From an uncultured Porphyromonadaceae bacterium (GTDB taxonomy: Bacteria > Bacteroidota > Bacteroidia > Bacteroidales > Muribaculaceae): a DNA stretch of 20,300 nucleotides. The notes under the pieces are model-generated. The model saw nothing but the letters and a program-made list of their open reading frames with translations, did no database searches and was not told where the DNA came from. Below, piece after piece: positions 13,655 through 20,300 of this stretch. Position 1 is the first letter of the stretch, and each line of letters starts with the position of its first letter. The position numbers and the translations under genes were made by a program. The stretch covers positions 1 to 20,300 of the forward strand of contig UQLL01000032.1 of NCBI GenBank assembly GCA_900541835.1. The letters are read 5' to 3'.

Positions 13655-15019
13655 CTACCTGAAGTTGCTGAGCCAGATCAGGAGGATGAGCAGCGGCGCC
13701 GGGACACGGATGATCCATAAGATGACCGGGTAGAGGCGCACGCGCAGGCGGCCGTGGTTGGTGAGCTGGGTGCGGAGCAGGCGGCGCGGCGCGCCCCAGC
13801 CGATGTACAGGCACGTCAGCAGCGACGCCAGCGGCAGGCAGATGTTGGTGGCCAGCATGTCGAGGAAGTCGAAGATGTTGCGGTCCCATATCCGTATCCC
13901 GTCCAGGGAGCCGAAGCTCAGCGAGCATAGCGCCGAGAGGATGAACAGGGGCGAGAGCACGGCCAGGCAGCCCCGCAGGCGAGTGAGCCCGAAGCGGTCG
14001 CACACGAACGAGATGCTGACCTCGGAAATGGAAATAGTGGATGTCAGGGCGGCCATGAGCAGCAGCAGGAAGAAGAGGATGGCCCACAGCTGCGGGGCGG
14101 GCATGGAGGCGAACACCTCCGGCAGCGTCACGAAGACCAGAGTGGTGCCCTGCAGGCCGTCGAGGTCGAGTCCGAAGCTCATCACCGCCGGGAAGATGAT
14201 CATGCCCATCATGAATGCCACGAGAAGGTCGAGCCCGGCTACGGTGACGGCCGTCTGCCCGAGCCTGGTGGCGCGGGGGTAGTAGGCGGCGTAGGTGACG
14301 AGGATGCCCATGCCCAGGCTCAGGGAGAAGAAGGCCTGGCCGAGGGCGTCGACGACGGTGGCGCCGGTGATCCGGCTCCAGTCGGGGTCGAGGAAGAAGC
14401 TCAGTCCCTCGTGCGCCCCGGGCAGGCGCAGCGACACCACCAGCAGCACGGCCAGCAGCAGGAACAGCACCGGCATCATGACGTTGCTGGCACGCTCTAT
14501 CCCCTTGCGCACACCCATGAGCAGTACGCCCATATTGACGGCTATCATGACGTATGTGGCCGCCAGGGGGCGGTAGTCGGAGCAGATGAAGCTCTCCATC
14601 TTCGCCTTGAAGCCCTGCTCCATGGCGTGGCCGGACGCGGGGACTCCGGCGAAGAGGTCGCCCGTCAGCGACTGCCACAAGTACTCGAGCGTCCATCCGG
14701 CCACCACCATGTAGAAGCAGAGGATGAGGTACGAGGCGAGCAGGGCTATGGCGCCGGCCCCCCACCATCTGGTACGGGGCGAGAAGCGGCGGAAGACGCC
14801 CACTACGTCGGTACGCCCGGCGCGGCCCAGCGCCATCTCGCTCAGCATGACAGGCAATCCGAGCAGCACCACGCATCCTATGTATATGATGAGGAAGGCG
14901 GCGCCTCCCCCCTGCTGCACCTCCGCCGGGAAGCGCCACACGTTGCCCAGTCCCACGGCGGACCCCACCGTGGCGGCTATCAGCCCCACGCGGGTGCCGA
15001 ATGTCTGCTTCTTTGCCAT
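13655..15019 (-). CDS. Sodium-dependent symporter of the NSS (SNF) family
   Basis: This 454-residue inner-membrane transporter has about 11-12 hydrophobic helices. The first carries the NSS signature GLIAATVGSAVGLGNVWRFPAEVQQGGGAAFL, with the unwound GLGN that binds sodium and substrate in LeuT-type proteins. Later helices include GMGILVTYAAYYP and the TSTISISEVSISF segment expected near the sodium sites in helix 8. Known relatives import amino acids or related compounds with sodium; the substrate here is unknown. Length fits the shorter prokaryotic members. Its promoter box ends four bases before the ATG. The gene is downstream of the LRR gene on the same strand, separated by a strong palindrome, so it is probably transcribed on its own. 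Confidence 0.94.
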   Translation of the reverse strand: MAKKQTFGTRVGLIAATVGSAVGLGNVWRFPAEVQQGGGAAFLIIYIGCVVLLGLPVMLSEMALGRAGRTDVVGVFRRFSPRTRWWGAGAIALLASYLILCFYMVVAGWTLEYLWQSLTGDLFAGVPASGHAMEQGFKAKMESFICSDYRPLAATYVMIAVNMGVLLMGVRKGIERASNVMMPVLFLLLAVLLVVSLRLPGAHEGLSFFLDPDWSRITGATVVDALGQAFFSLSLGMGILVTYAAYYPRATRLGQTAVTVAGLDLLVAFMMGMIIFPAVMSFGLDLDGLQGTTLVFVTLPEVFASMPAPQLWAILFFLLLLMAALTSTISISEVSISFVCDRFGLTRLRGCLAVLSPLFILSALCSLSFGSLDGIRIWDRNIFDFLDMLATNICLPLASLLTCLYIGWGAPRRLLRTQLTNHGRLRVRLYPVILWIIRVPAPLLILLIWLSNFR

Positions 15020-15023
15020 GTCG

Positions 15024-15031
15024 CAAAGGTA
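15024..15031 (-). promoter_or_regulatory. TAnnTTTG box of the symporter gene, four bases from the start codon
   Basis: On the minus strand TACCTTTG matches the -7 consensus, and only CGAC separates it from the ATG. As at rnhB the transcript should be leaderless. No strong TTTG is seen at the -33 distance; the region upstream is AT-rich. Confidence 0.6.
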
Positions 15032-15098
15032 AGCAATTTTCCCGAATAAATAATATTATGAGTGTGTGTCAAAATTTAAAATTTCGGTCAGATTGCAG

Positions 15099-15108
15099 GG
15101 GTGCACCC
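15099..15108. repeat. GGGTGCACCC palindrome
   Basis: A ten-base perfect palindrome with the same TGCACC core as the hairpins at 20224-20243 and 10969-11038. It lies directly beside the large palindrome at 15111-15171, which repeats the pairing of element types seen at 20140-20289. Confidence 0.45.
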
Positions 15109-15110
15109 TC

Positions 15111-15171
15111 TACATGAATGACAGGAATCACAGGGAGCGACGCGGCTCCTGTGATTCCTGTCATTCATGTA
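15111..15171. repeat. Large palindrome, type GGAATCACAGG, after the LRR gene
   Basis: Perfect 24-base arms (15111-15134 and 15148-15171) enclose a 13-base centre. The inner part, GGAATCACAGG...GGCTCCTGTGATTCC, is shared with the palindrome at 20140-20186, while the outer parts differ. It lies 17 bases after the LRR gene stop on the minus strand, so it may also act as its transcription end. Confidence 0.75.
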
Positions 15172-15187
15172 TGGCCCCTGTGGCCTA

Positions 15188-17374
15188 CTATCGGATCACG
15201 ACCTTGGAGACCTGGCGGCCCTGCCGGCGGACGTAGACGCCTGCGGCGGCAGAGGCCGGGTCCACGCGGAATCCGCGCATGTCGAAGAGTTCGACGGGAG
15301 CGTCGCTGTCGTCAAGAGTGATGTCGGCGCTCGTCGGAGTGCCGGCGATCACGCGCACATAGTTGTTGGCGTCGTCGCCGGGGTTGTATCGCATCTCGAT
15401 AAGGGGGTTCATGTATCCGCCGCCGTTCTCGTCGGTCTCGCCTTGCTTGAAGGTGGAGAAGTTGCGGCTCTCGTCGGTGTCGACCTTGTGCTTTACGGTG
15501 GGCGCGAAGAAGATGTGGTCCCCGTGGCCGTCGTACTGGTCCTTCTCGTCGGCGTGGCCGCCGAGGTTGACGGACACCTTGGCCGGGTCCATGTCGTCCC
15601 ATATCCGGAAGTCGCCGCGAAGCTCGACGTCACTCACCAGGAGCTCGTAGGTGTCGGTGGAGGGGTTGTAGACGAAGGCGTGCCTTTCGGTGGGCTGCCA
15701 GTTGTTGAACTCGCCGGAGAGGTAGAAGGTGCGGGTCTTGTCGAAGTCCACCTCGTCGGCGCCCTTGCACAGCGTCACCTTGATCCAGGAGTGTACGAAG
15801 TGGTCGGTCTTGGTGTACGGGTTGCGGTACCAGTACTGGCCGTCGGTCAGGGGGCTGTCGAAATAGAAGTAGCAGGGGTCCTCCTTGCGGCCGGTGGGAG
15901 TGGTGCCGTACTTGAGCTCGTCGTTCTCGGGGTTGCCCATGTGGCCGCCATGGATGGCCCAGTAGTACTTCTGGTTCCCGGGGTCGTCGGCCGTCTCGAT
16001 GTACTGTGCGTCGGCAGGGTCGTCGAGCACGCGGTATCGCCAGGCGTCCCCCACGCGTATGTACTGGAACGGGTTGATGCGGGCGAGCTGGGAATAGACG
16101 AGCTTGCCTCCGGGCTTGAACTGGTCCATGCGCGTCAGGCAATTGTCGGAGATGCCGAGCGAGGTGATGCTCTTGTTGGGGGGCAGGTCGAGGTGGTGTA
16201 TGCGGTTGTAGCCCAGGTCGAGATAAGTCACCATCCTGAACGGCGATACGTCGAAGGCGGTCAGCTTGTTGTAGCTGAGGTCGAGGTGCTGTAAGCCGGG
16301 AGCGAAGACCTCGATGCCGGCGATGCCGGCGTTGGTGAGCACGCCGCCCTTGCAGGTGAAGTATCGCATGAGCGGGTAGTCTTGGCCGAAGGTTATGCTT
16401 GCGAGCTGTCCCTGCGAGCGCATATTGTAGACGTGGTTGCAGGTGTACTTGTCGCTTGAGGAGTGGCCGCCGTAGGAGGTGGTGGCCGTGGTGGTGTGGA
16501 AAGTGCCGTAGAAGCGTACCAGCTCCCCGAGCCCCGATATGTCGAGGGTCGTCAGCTTGTCGCAGTAGTTCACGCTCAGGAACTTGGTCTGGTGCGAGCC
16601 GATGATGAACTCCGTCAGTTCGGAGCAGTTGTCGACGGCGAAGGTGCTGTAGTGCGTCATGGCCTGGATCGGCGTCTCGCCTATGGCGTCGGCGAACTGG
16701 CTGTCACTGAAGTTGAGCCAGGAGCCCTCGTTGACCAGGTTGGGCAGGTTGCTGATGTCCAGGCGCCTAAGGCCGGTGTTGGTGACGAAAAGGTTCTTGA
16801 GCGCGTCGCCGGTGGAGCCCTCGAAGGAGACCTCCTCGAGGGTCTTGTAGCTCATCAGGTAGACTTCGGCCAGCTTGGGGCAGTCGTCGGCGACGAGTTT
16901 CTTCAGCGAGATCTTGAACTTGGTGGCCGGATTGGGCGCCGCGTTCTTGGTGCCGGAGGCGTTGACGGTGTACTTGGCGGTGCCGTTGGTGATCTTGGAC
17001 AGGTTGGGCATGCCGCTGACGTCTATGTCGCCCAGGGCATAGGTGGAGGTCTTGCTGATGGCCGGCAGGGTCAGCGTATGCAGGTTGACGAAGAGCTTGA
17101 TGCCCTCCAGGCTCTTGATTTTGGTATAGTTGACCTTGACGCTGTTGACCGTGCCGTCAGAGAAATTGAGGTTGATCTCGTTGACGGCGGTGCGGTCGAT
17201 ATAGGTCTTTCCGTTCGCGGTGGAGATGGCCGATGCGCACCGGCCCTTCAGGTAGGACCGGAACTCGGCGTCGGGGAAGTTGGCAGCGCTCAGTTCCACC
17301 TTCGCCTCCTGTGCGAGCAGGGTCGGGGCGAGACAGAGCGCCAGCAGGGCTGTGAGGAGTAGTCGTTTCAGCAT
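15188..17374 (-). CDS. Secreted leucine-rich-repeat protein with T9SS sorting domain
   Basis: This 728-residue protein starts with a signal peptide (residues 1-21, cut likely after LLA). Next is the ANFPDAEFRSYL motif (31-42), common at the start of LRR proteins of gut Bacteroidales. Irregular leucine-rich repeats occupy about 85-420 (for example LQHLDLSYNKLTAFDVS and VTYLDLGYNRIHHLDL). A middle region with aromatic and charged residues follows (430-540), then a beta domain with FYLSGEFNNWQPT (549-562) that recalls carbohydrate-binding modules. The C-terminal 36 residues (VELFDMRGFRV...GVYVRRQGRQVSKVVIR) match a type A sorting domain of the type IX secretion system, so the protein is probably exported to or anchored at the cell surface. 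It is divergent from the C10 protease gene. Its ligand is unknown. Confidence 0.88.
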   Translation of the reverse strand: MLKRLLLTALLALCLAPTLLAQEAKVELSAANFPDAEFRSYLKGRCASAISTANGKTYIDRTAVNEINLNFSDGTVNSVKVNYTKIKSLEGIKLFVNLHTLTLPAISKTSTYALGDIDVSGMPNLSKITNGTAKYTVNASGTKNAAPNPATKFKISLKKLVADDCPKLAEVYLMSYKTLEEVSFEGSTGDALKNLFVTNTGLRRLDISNLPNLVNEGSWLNFSDSQFADAIGETPIQAMTHYSTFAVDNCSELTEFIIGSHQTKFLSVNYCDKLTTLDISGLGELVRFYGTFHTTTATTSYGGHSSSDKYTCNHVYNMRSQGQLASITFGQDYPLMRYFTCKGGVLTNAGIAGIEVFAPGLQHLDLSYNKLTAFDVSPFRMVTYLDLGYNRIHHLDLPPNKSITSLGISDNCLTRMDQFKPGGKLVYSQLARINPFQYIRVGDAWRYRVLDDPADAQYIETADDPGNQKYYWAIHGGHMGNPENDELKYGTTPTGRKEDPCYFYFDSPLTDGQYWYRNPYTKTDHFVHSWIKVTLCKGADEVDFDKTRTFYLSGEFNNWQPTERHAFVYNPSTDTYELLVSDVELRGDFRIWDDMDPAKVSVNLGGHADEKDQYDGHGDHIFFAPTVKHKVDTDESRNFSTFKQGETDENGGGYMNPLIEMRYNPGDDANNYVRVIAGTPTSADITLDDSDAPVELFDMRGFRVDPASAAAGVYVRRQGRQVSKVVIR

Positions 17375-17476
17375 GTCTGGTTAATGTTGATTAGTTTTTA
17401 TGAGGTTTTTGAGGTTTGAGGTGTTGGCAGGCCCGTGGAGACAGAACCCATGCATACATTTTTCCGAAACCTGTCG

Positions 17477-17504
17477 CAAAGTTAGGTACCATTTCCTGCG
17501 GCAA
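17477..17504 (-). promoter_or_regulatory. Promoter of the LRR protein gene
   Basis: On the minus strand TAACTTTG (17477-17484) is an exact -7 box, and TTG (17502-17504) lies 17 bases upstream. The leader would be about 95 bases, which leaves room for regulation. The rest of the 284-base intergenic region shows only the opposing promoter of the protease gene. Confidence 0.6.
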
Positions 17505-17588
17505 CATACATGCCGATCTGCGCGAGGAAACAGGTGCGGATTTGTAGATTAGGGAAAATGTACGTTTTATATTGGCGTGGCGGGACGG

Positions 17589-17623
17589 TTGTTGCGGCGT
17601 CGGGAAAATTTTGAGTATATTTG
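17589..17623 (+). promoter_or_regulatory. Promoter of the C10 protease gene
   Basis: TATATTTG (17616-17623) is an exact TAnnTTTG box. TTGTTG (17589-17594) lies upstream, its second TTG being 21 bases from the box. The start site would be near 17628, giving a leader of about 30 bases. Confidence 0.65.
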
Positions 17624-17658
17624 CGGCCTGAAATGACCATCTAAAACAGACTACCTTA

Positions 17659-20112
17659 ATGAGACGATTCGCAATACTGACCCTTATGGCCGCGCTGGGC
17701 GCCGCACTGGCCGTGGCCGCGCCCCTCACTCCGCAGCAGGCGCAGGCACGCCTGCAAGGCTCCTCCGCCGGCACGCGTGATATCCCTATCTTCTCCGCCT
17801 CGGCGCCCCTTAGCCTCGCCTACACCGGCGCCGAGACCCCGGTCCCGGCATACTACGTGTTCACGTCGGAACAGGGCTACGTAATCGCCTCGGCCGACGA
17901 CCTGGCCGAGCCCGTGCTCGGGTACGCCGACAGCCCCGGCGCTTTCAGCTACGACGCCCTCCCCCCGGCCATGAAGTGGTGGCTCGAAGAGTACGCTCTC
18001 CAGATCGACGCCGCCCGCCGGGCAGCCCCGCAGGCCCGGTTCGCCGCCACGCAGCGCCCCGTCCGCAAGCGCATCGACCCCATAGTCAGGACAAAGTGGA
18101 ACCAGTCCGCGCCCTACAACGACCTCTGCCCGGTAATCGACTCCAAGACGGCTCCGACGGGCTGCGTGGCCACAGCAATGGCCCAGGTCATCAACCACCA
18201 CAAATACCCGGCAAAGGGCCGTGGCTACCACTCATATACATATAACGGCGTCACCAGCAGCTTCGACTTCGGCGGCACCACCTTCGCCTGGGCCAACATG
18301 GCCGACACCTACGACTACAACTCCACCGAGGCCCAGGAGAGCGCCGTGGCCACGCTCATGCGTGCCTGCGGCGTAAGCGTCGACATGATGTACGGCGCCA
18401 GTTCGTCGGGCGCCTATTCCGCCGACGTGGCCCCGGCGCTGATCCGCTACTTCGGATACTCGCGTTCCAGCCAGTACCTGCAGCGCAACAACTTCGGCCT
18501 GTACGAGTGGGAGGACACCATCTACGGCTCGCTGAAGCGCAACCACCCGCTCTACTACGCCGGAGCCGGCTCGGGCGGCGGCCACGCCTTCGTCGTCGAC
18601 GGCTACCGCGGAGACGGCTACTTCCACCTCAACTGGGGCTGGGGCGGCTCGTCGGACGGCTACTTCCTGCTCACCGCCCTCGACCCCGGCTCCCTGGGCA
18701 TCGGCGGCGGCTCCGGCGGGTTCAACCGCGGACAGAGCGCCATCGTGGACCTCGTGCCCGAGTTCAAGGGCGAACAGCCATTCCGCGTCATCTCATACCC
18801 CTCGCCCTACACCATGGCCCTGTCCGGCACCAGCCTAAAGCTCACCGGCTTCGGCGGCAATTACGGCTACGACACCATACCGCGCGTCGACTACGGCTTC
18901 CGCCTCGTCGGCGACAACGGCAGGAACTACGAGTACTTCGGCACCTACACCACCTACCTCAGGCCCAAGTACGGCTTCAGCTCCAACACCTCCATCATCT
19001 CCGGCGACATCGCAAAGGGCACCTACACCATAGTGCCCATCAACAGGCTCACGCTCAAGGACGGCTCGAAGACCGTCATCGACGCCCAGACGCCGCTGTC
19101 GGTGCGCGACCGCTACAAGATCGTGGCCACCGGCACGTCCGTCTCCCTGGCCGACAGCGACCCCGCCTCCCTCTCCGTCTCGGGCTTCGCCCTCACCACG
19201 CCCCTCTTCTCCGGCAGCAACTACGGCTTCACCGCCGACTACACCAACACCGGCACCGCCGAGTTCTACAAGGACATCTACTTCGCCTGGTTCGACGCCA
19301 GTGACAACTTCCTCGGCGTCGGCGCCGCCATGCCCACCGACATACAGGTCGGCGAGACTCTCCATCTCGACATCGCCATGGCCCTTCCCACGGAGGTCAC
19401 CCACAGCTCCGGAAGGAACGTCATCGTCGCCGGCTCCACCTACCGACTCGCCCTGGTGGTCGAGGACGGCGACTACTACGTGCCGCTCACCGACAAGGTG
19501 CAGGCTACCGTGCAGCCCGCCCAGACCTCCGTCACCATCTCCGCCTCCAACATGGCCGTCGCCAACAGCGACGCCGTCGACGCCTCCGACATCAGCTTCT
19601 CCATGGACGTCCGCTGCTCGGCCGGATACTTCATGAACCCGCTCCTGTTCTGGGTGCGCGAGCTGGTCGACGGCAGCTACGTCTCCCGCTACTACAACAC
19701 GACCCCGAGCGTGGTGCTCGCCACCGGCCAGACCAAGTCCGTCAGCCACTCCTTCGCATGCGACCTGGAGAAGGGCAAGACCTATCAGCTCTTATTCAAC
19801 TATAAGAGCGGCGGCACCAACAAGTACCTGGGCGCCACCAACTTCAAGGTCGGCACTAGCGGCGTGGAGATGCTCGGCACCGACGCCGACGCCCTGACGC
19901 TGCTGCCCGACGGCGACCGTGTGCTCGCGGCCGCCCCGGAGGCCATCGTCTCCATCGAAGTCTACGACCTGCAGGGGCGCCGCGTGGCCGCAGCCGTCAC
20001 CATCGATGGCACCACCGCCGCCGCCGACCTCTCCGTCCTGCCTGCCGGAATCTACATAGTCCGCGCAGCCACCGACACCGCCGCACGCACACTCCGGGCG
20101 GTGCGCCGGTGA
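17659..20112 (+). CDS. C10-family (streptopain-like) cysteine protease with T9SS sorting domain
   Basis: This 817-residue secreted protease begins with a signal peptide (about 1-21). A propeptide of the streptopain type follows (about 25-130), including YYVFTSEQGYVIASADD and PVLGYAD. The catalytic domain (about 140-375) has TGCVATAMAQVINHHKYP with catalytic C169, GGGHAFVVDGY with catalytic H309, and HLNWGWGGSSDGYF with N325 and W327. After it come about 350 residues of probable beta-sandwich domains. The C-terminal region, IEVYDLQGRRVAA...LPAGIYIVRA...LRAVRR, is a T9SS type A sorting domain. The active site looks complete, so the zymogen should mature by removal of the propeptide. Relatives include SpeB, interpain and periodontain. 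It shares an intergenic region with the divergent LRR gene. Confidence 0.94.
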   Translation: MRRFAILTLMAALGAALAVAAPLTPQQAQARLQGSSAGTRDIPIFSASAPLSLAYTGAETPVPAYYVFTSEQGYVIASADDLAEPVLGYADSPGAFSYDALPPAMKWWLEEYALQIDAARRAAPQARFAATQRPVRKRIDPIVRTKWNQSAPYNDLCPVIDSKTAPTGCVATAMAQVINHHKYPAKGRGYHSYTYNGVTSSFDFGGTTFAWANMADTYDYNSTEAQESAVATLMRACGVSVDMMYGASSSGAYSADVAPALIRYFGYSRSSQYLQRNNFGLYEWEDTIYGSLKRNHPLYYAGAGSGGGHAFVVDGYRGDGYFHLNWGWGGSSDGYFLLTALDPGSLGIGGGSGGFNRGQSAIVDLVPEFKGEQPFRVISYPSPYTMALSGTSLKLTGFGGNYGYDTIPRVDYGFRLVGDNGRNYEYFGTYTTYLRPKYGFSSNTSIISGDIAKGTYTIVPINRLTLKDGSKTVIDAQTPLSVRDRYKIVATGTSVSLADSDPASLSVSGFALTTPLFSGSNYGFTADYTNTGTAEFYKDIYFAWFDASDNFLGVGAAMPTDIQVGETLHLDIAMALPTEVTHSSGRNVIVAGSTYRLALVVEDGDYYVPLTDKVQATVQPAQTSVTISASNMAVANSDAVDASDISFSMDVRCSAGYFMNPLLFWVRELVDGSYVSRYYNTTPSVVLATGQTKSVSHSFACDLEKGKTYQLLFNYKSGGTNKYLGATNFKVGTSGVEMLGTDADALTLLPDGDRVLAAAPEAIVSIEVYDLQGRRVAAAVTIDGTTAAADLSVLPAGIYIVRAATDTAARTLRAVRR

Positions 20113-20139
20113 GTCCTGGCCTATTGAACAGGGCCCAAG

Positions 20140-20186
20140 ATCAACGGGAATCACAGGAAGCGAAGGCTCCTGTGATTCCCGTTGAT
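20140..20186. repeat. Palindrome, type GGAATCACAGG, after the protease gene
   Basis: Perfect 18-base arms (20140-20157 and 20169-20186) enclose an 11-base centre. The inner part (GGAATCACAGG, AAGCGAAGGCT, then CCTGTGATTCC) is nearly the same as at 15111-15171, while the outer arm bases differ but stay complementary. It starts 28 bases after the stop codon and may terminate transcription. Confidence 0.75.
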
Positions 20187-20223
20187 TTCTTAGGAGGATA
20201 TTGCAAAATCCGGCGAATAGTAG

Positions 20224-20243
20224 GGATGCACCCTGGTGCATCC
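20224..20243. repeat. TGCACC-type hairpin
   Basis: GGATGCACC and GGTGCATCC pair perfectly around CT. The sequence is the same family as the repeats at 10674-10693 and 10969-11038. No gene is visible from 20113 to the end of the window. Confidence 0.6.
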
Positions 20244-20266
20244 GCTCTGCTTTATTGATTATCAGC

Positions 20267-20289
20267 GGCTGCACCGGCGGGGTGCAGCC
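20267..20289. repeat. GGCTGCACC hairpin
   Basis: GGCTGCACC (20267-20275) and GGTGCAGCC (20281-20289) pair perfectly around GGCGG. It is a second, variant member of the TGCACC hairpin family, 23 bases after the previous one, making a small cluster. Confidence 0.6.
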
Positions 20290-20300
20290 ATACAATATCA

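Noticed and set aside
13617..15026. A 469-codon frame overlapping the symporter on the same strand
   Set aside because: It is a shifted frame over the NSS gene with Pro/Arg/His-rich composition. The NSS frame has the family signature and membrane helices.
1..20300. CRISPR array
   Set aside because: No regularly spaced direct repeats with unique spacers were seen. The repeats present are isolated palindromes.

Overview
The window looks like a chromosome segment from a Bacteroidales bacterium with a GC-rich genome. A Muribaculaceae-like host is my best guess, but this is inference and Rikenellaceae is possible. Three lines of evidence support Bacteroidales. Promoters match the Bacteroidetes TAnnTTTG box. 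Two large secreted proteins carry C-terminal sorting domains of the type IX secretion system. The gene order nadK / pdxJ-exbB-exbD-tonB-ABC exporter is typical of the group.

Region 1 (about 1-4014) is AT-rich and reads as the end of a genomic island next to a tRNA-Leu(CAG) gene. It holds the tail of an unidentified ORF (possibly an FRG domain), a two-transmembrane SLATT-like protein, two very short related ORFs with polyproline near the C-terminus (39 and 50 codons), a 486-residue protein with a C-terminal PD-(D/E)XK nuclease signature, a decayed RhuM fragment and a DUF1016/YhcG-type PDDEXK nuclease. The first genes are nearly contiguous and resemble an anti-phage defence operon with a membrane effector, accessory microproteins and a nuclease. 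The polyproline pair is the part I cannot match to any described system. Between the YhcG gene and the tRNA lie twin hairpins, an 11-bp direct repeat resembling integrase arm sites and the tRNA terminator, as expected at an attachment site.

Region 2 (4015-11431) is GC-rich core genome. It contains tRNA-Leu, nadK (minus strand), then pdxJ, exbB, exbD, a TonB-like gene and a lipid-exporter-type ABC transporter on the plus strand. The last genes overlap by a few bases. PurN follows, fused to a proline-rich linker and a CD225/dispanin membrane domain, and then a DUF2752 membrane protein. REP-like hairpins sit inside the PurN linker and across the stop codon of the fusion.

Region 3 (11432-15187) holds a SemiSWEET sugar transporter and a GtrB-like glycosyltransferase (minus), rnhB (plus) and an NSS-family sodium symporter (minus). 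rnhB and the symporter gene have TAnnTTTG boxes placed so close to the start codon that their transcripts should be leaderless. The glycosyltransferase is nearly so.

Region 4 (15188-20300) is a divergent pair of secreted proteins: a leucine-rich-repeat protein (minus) and a C10-family (streptopain-like) cysteine protease (plus), both with T9SS tails. Each gene is followed by the same type of palindrome (core GGAATCACAGG), next to a TGCACC-type hairpin, indicating an interspersed repeat family.
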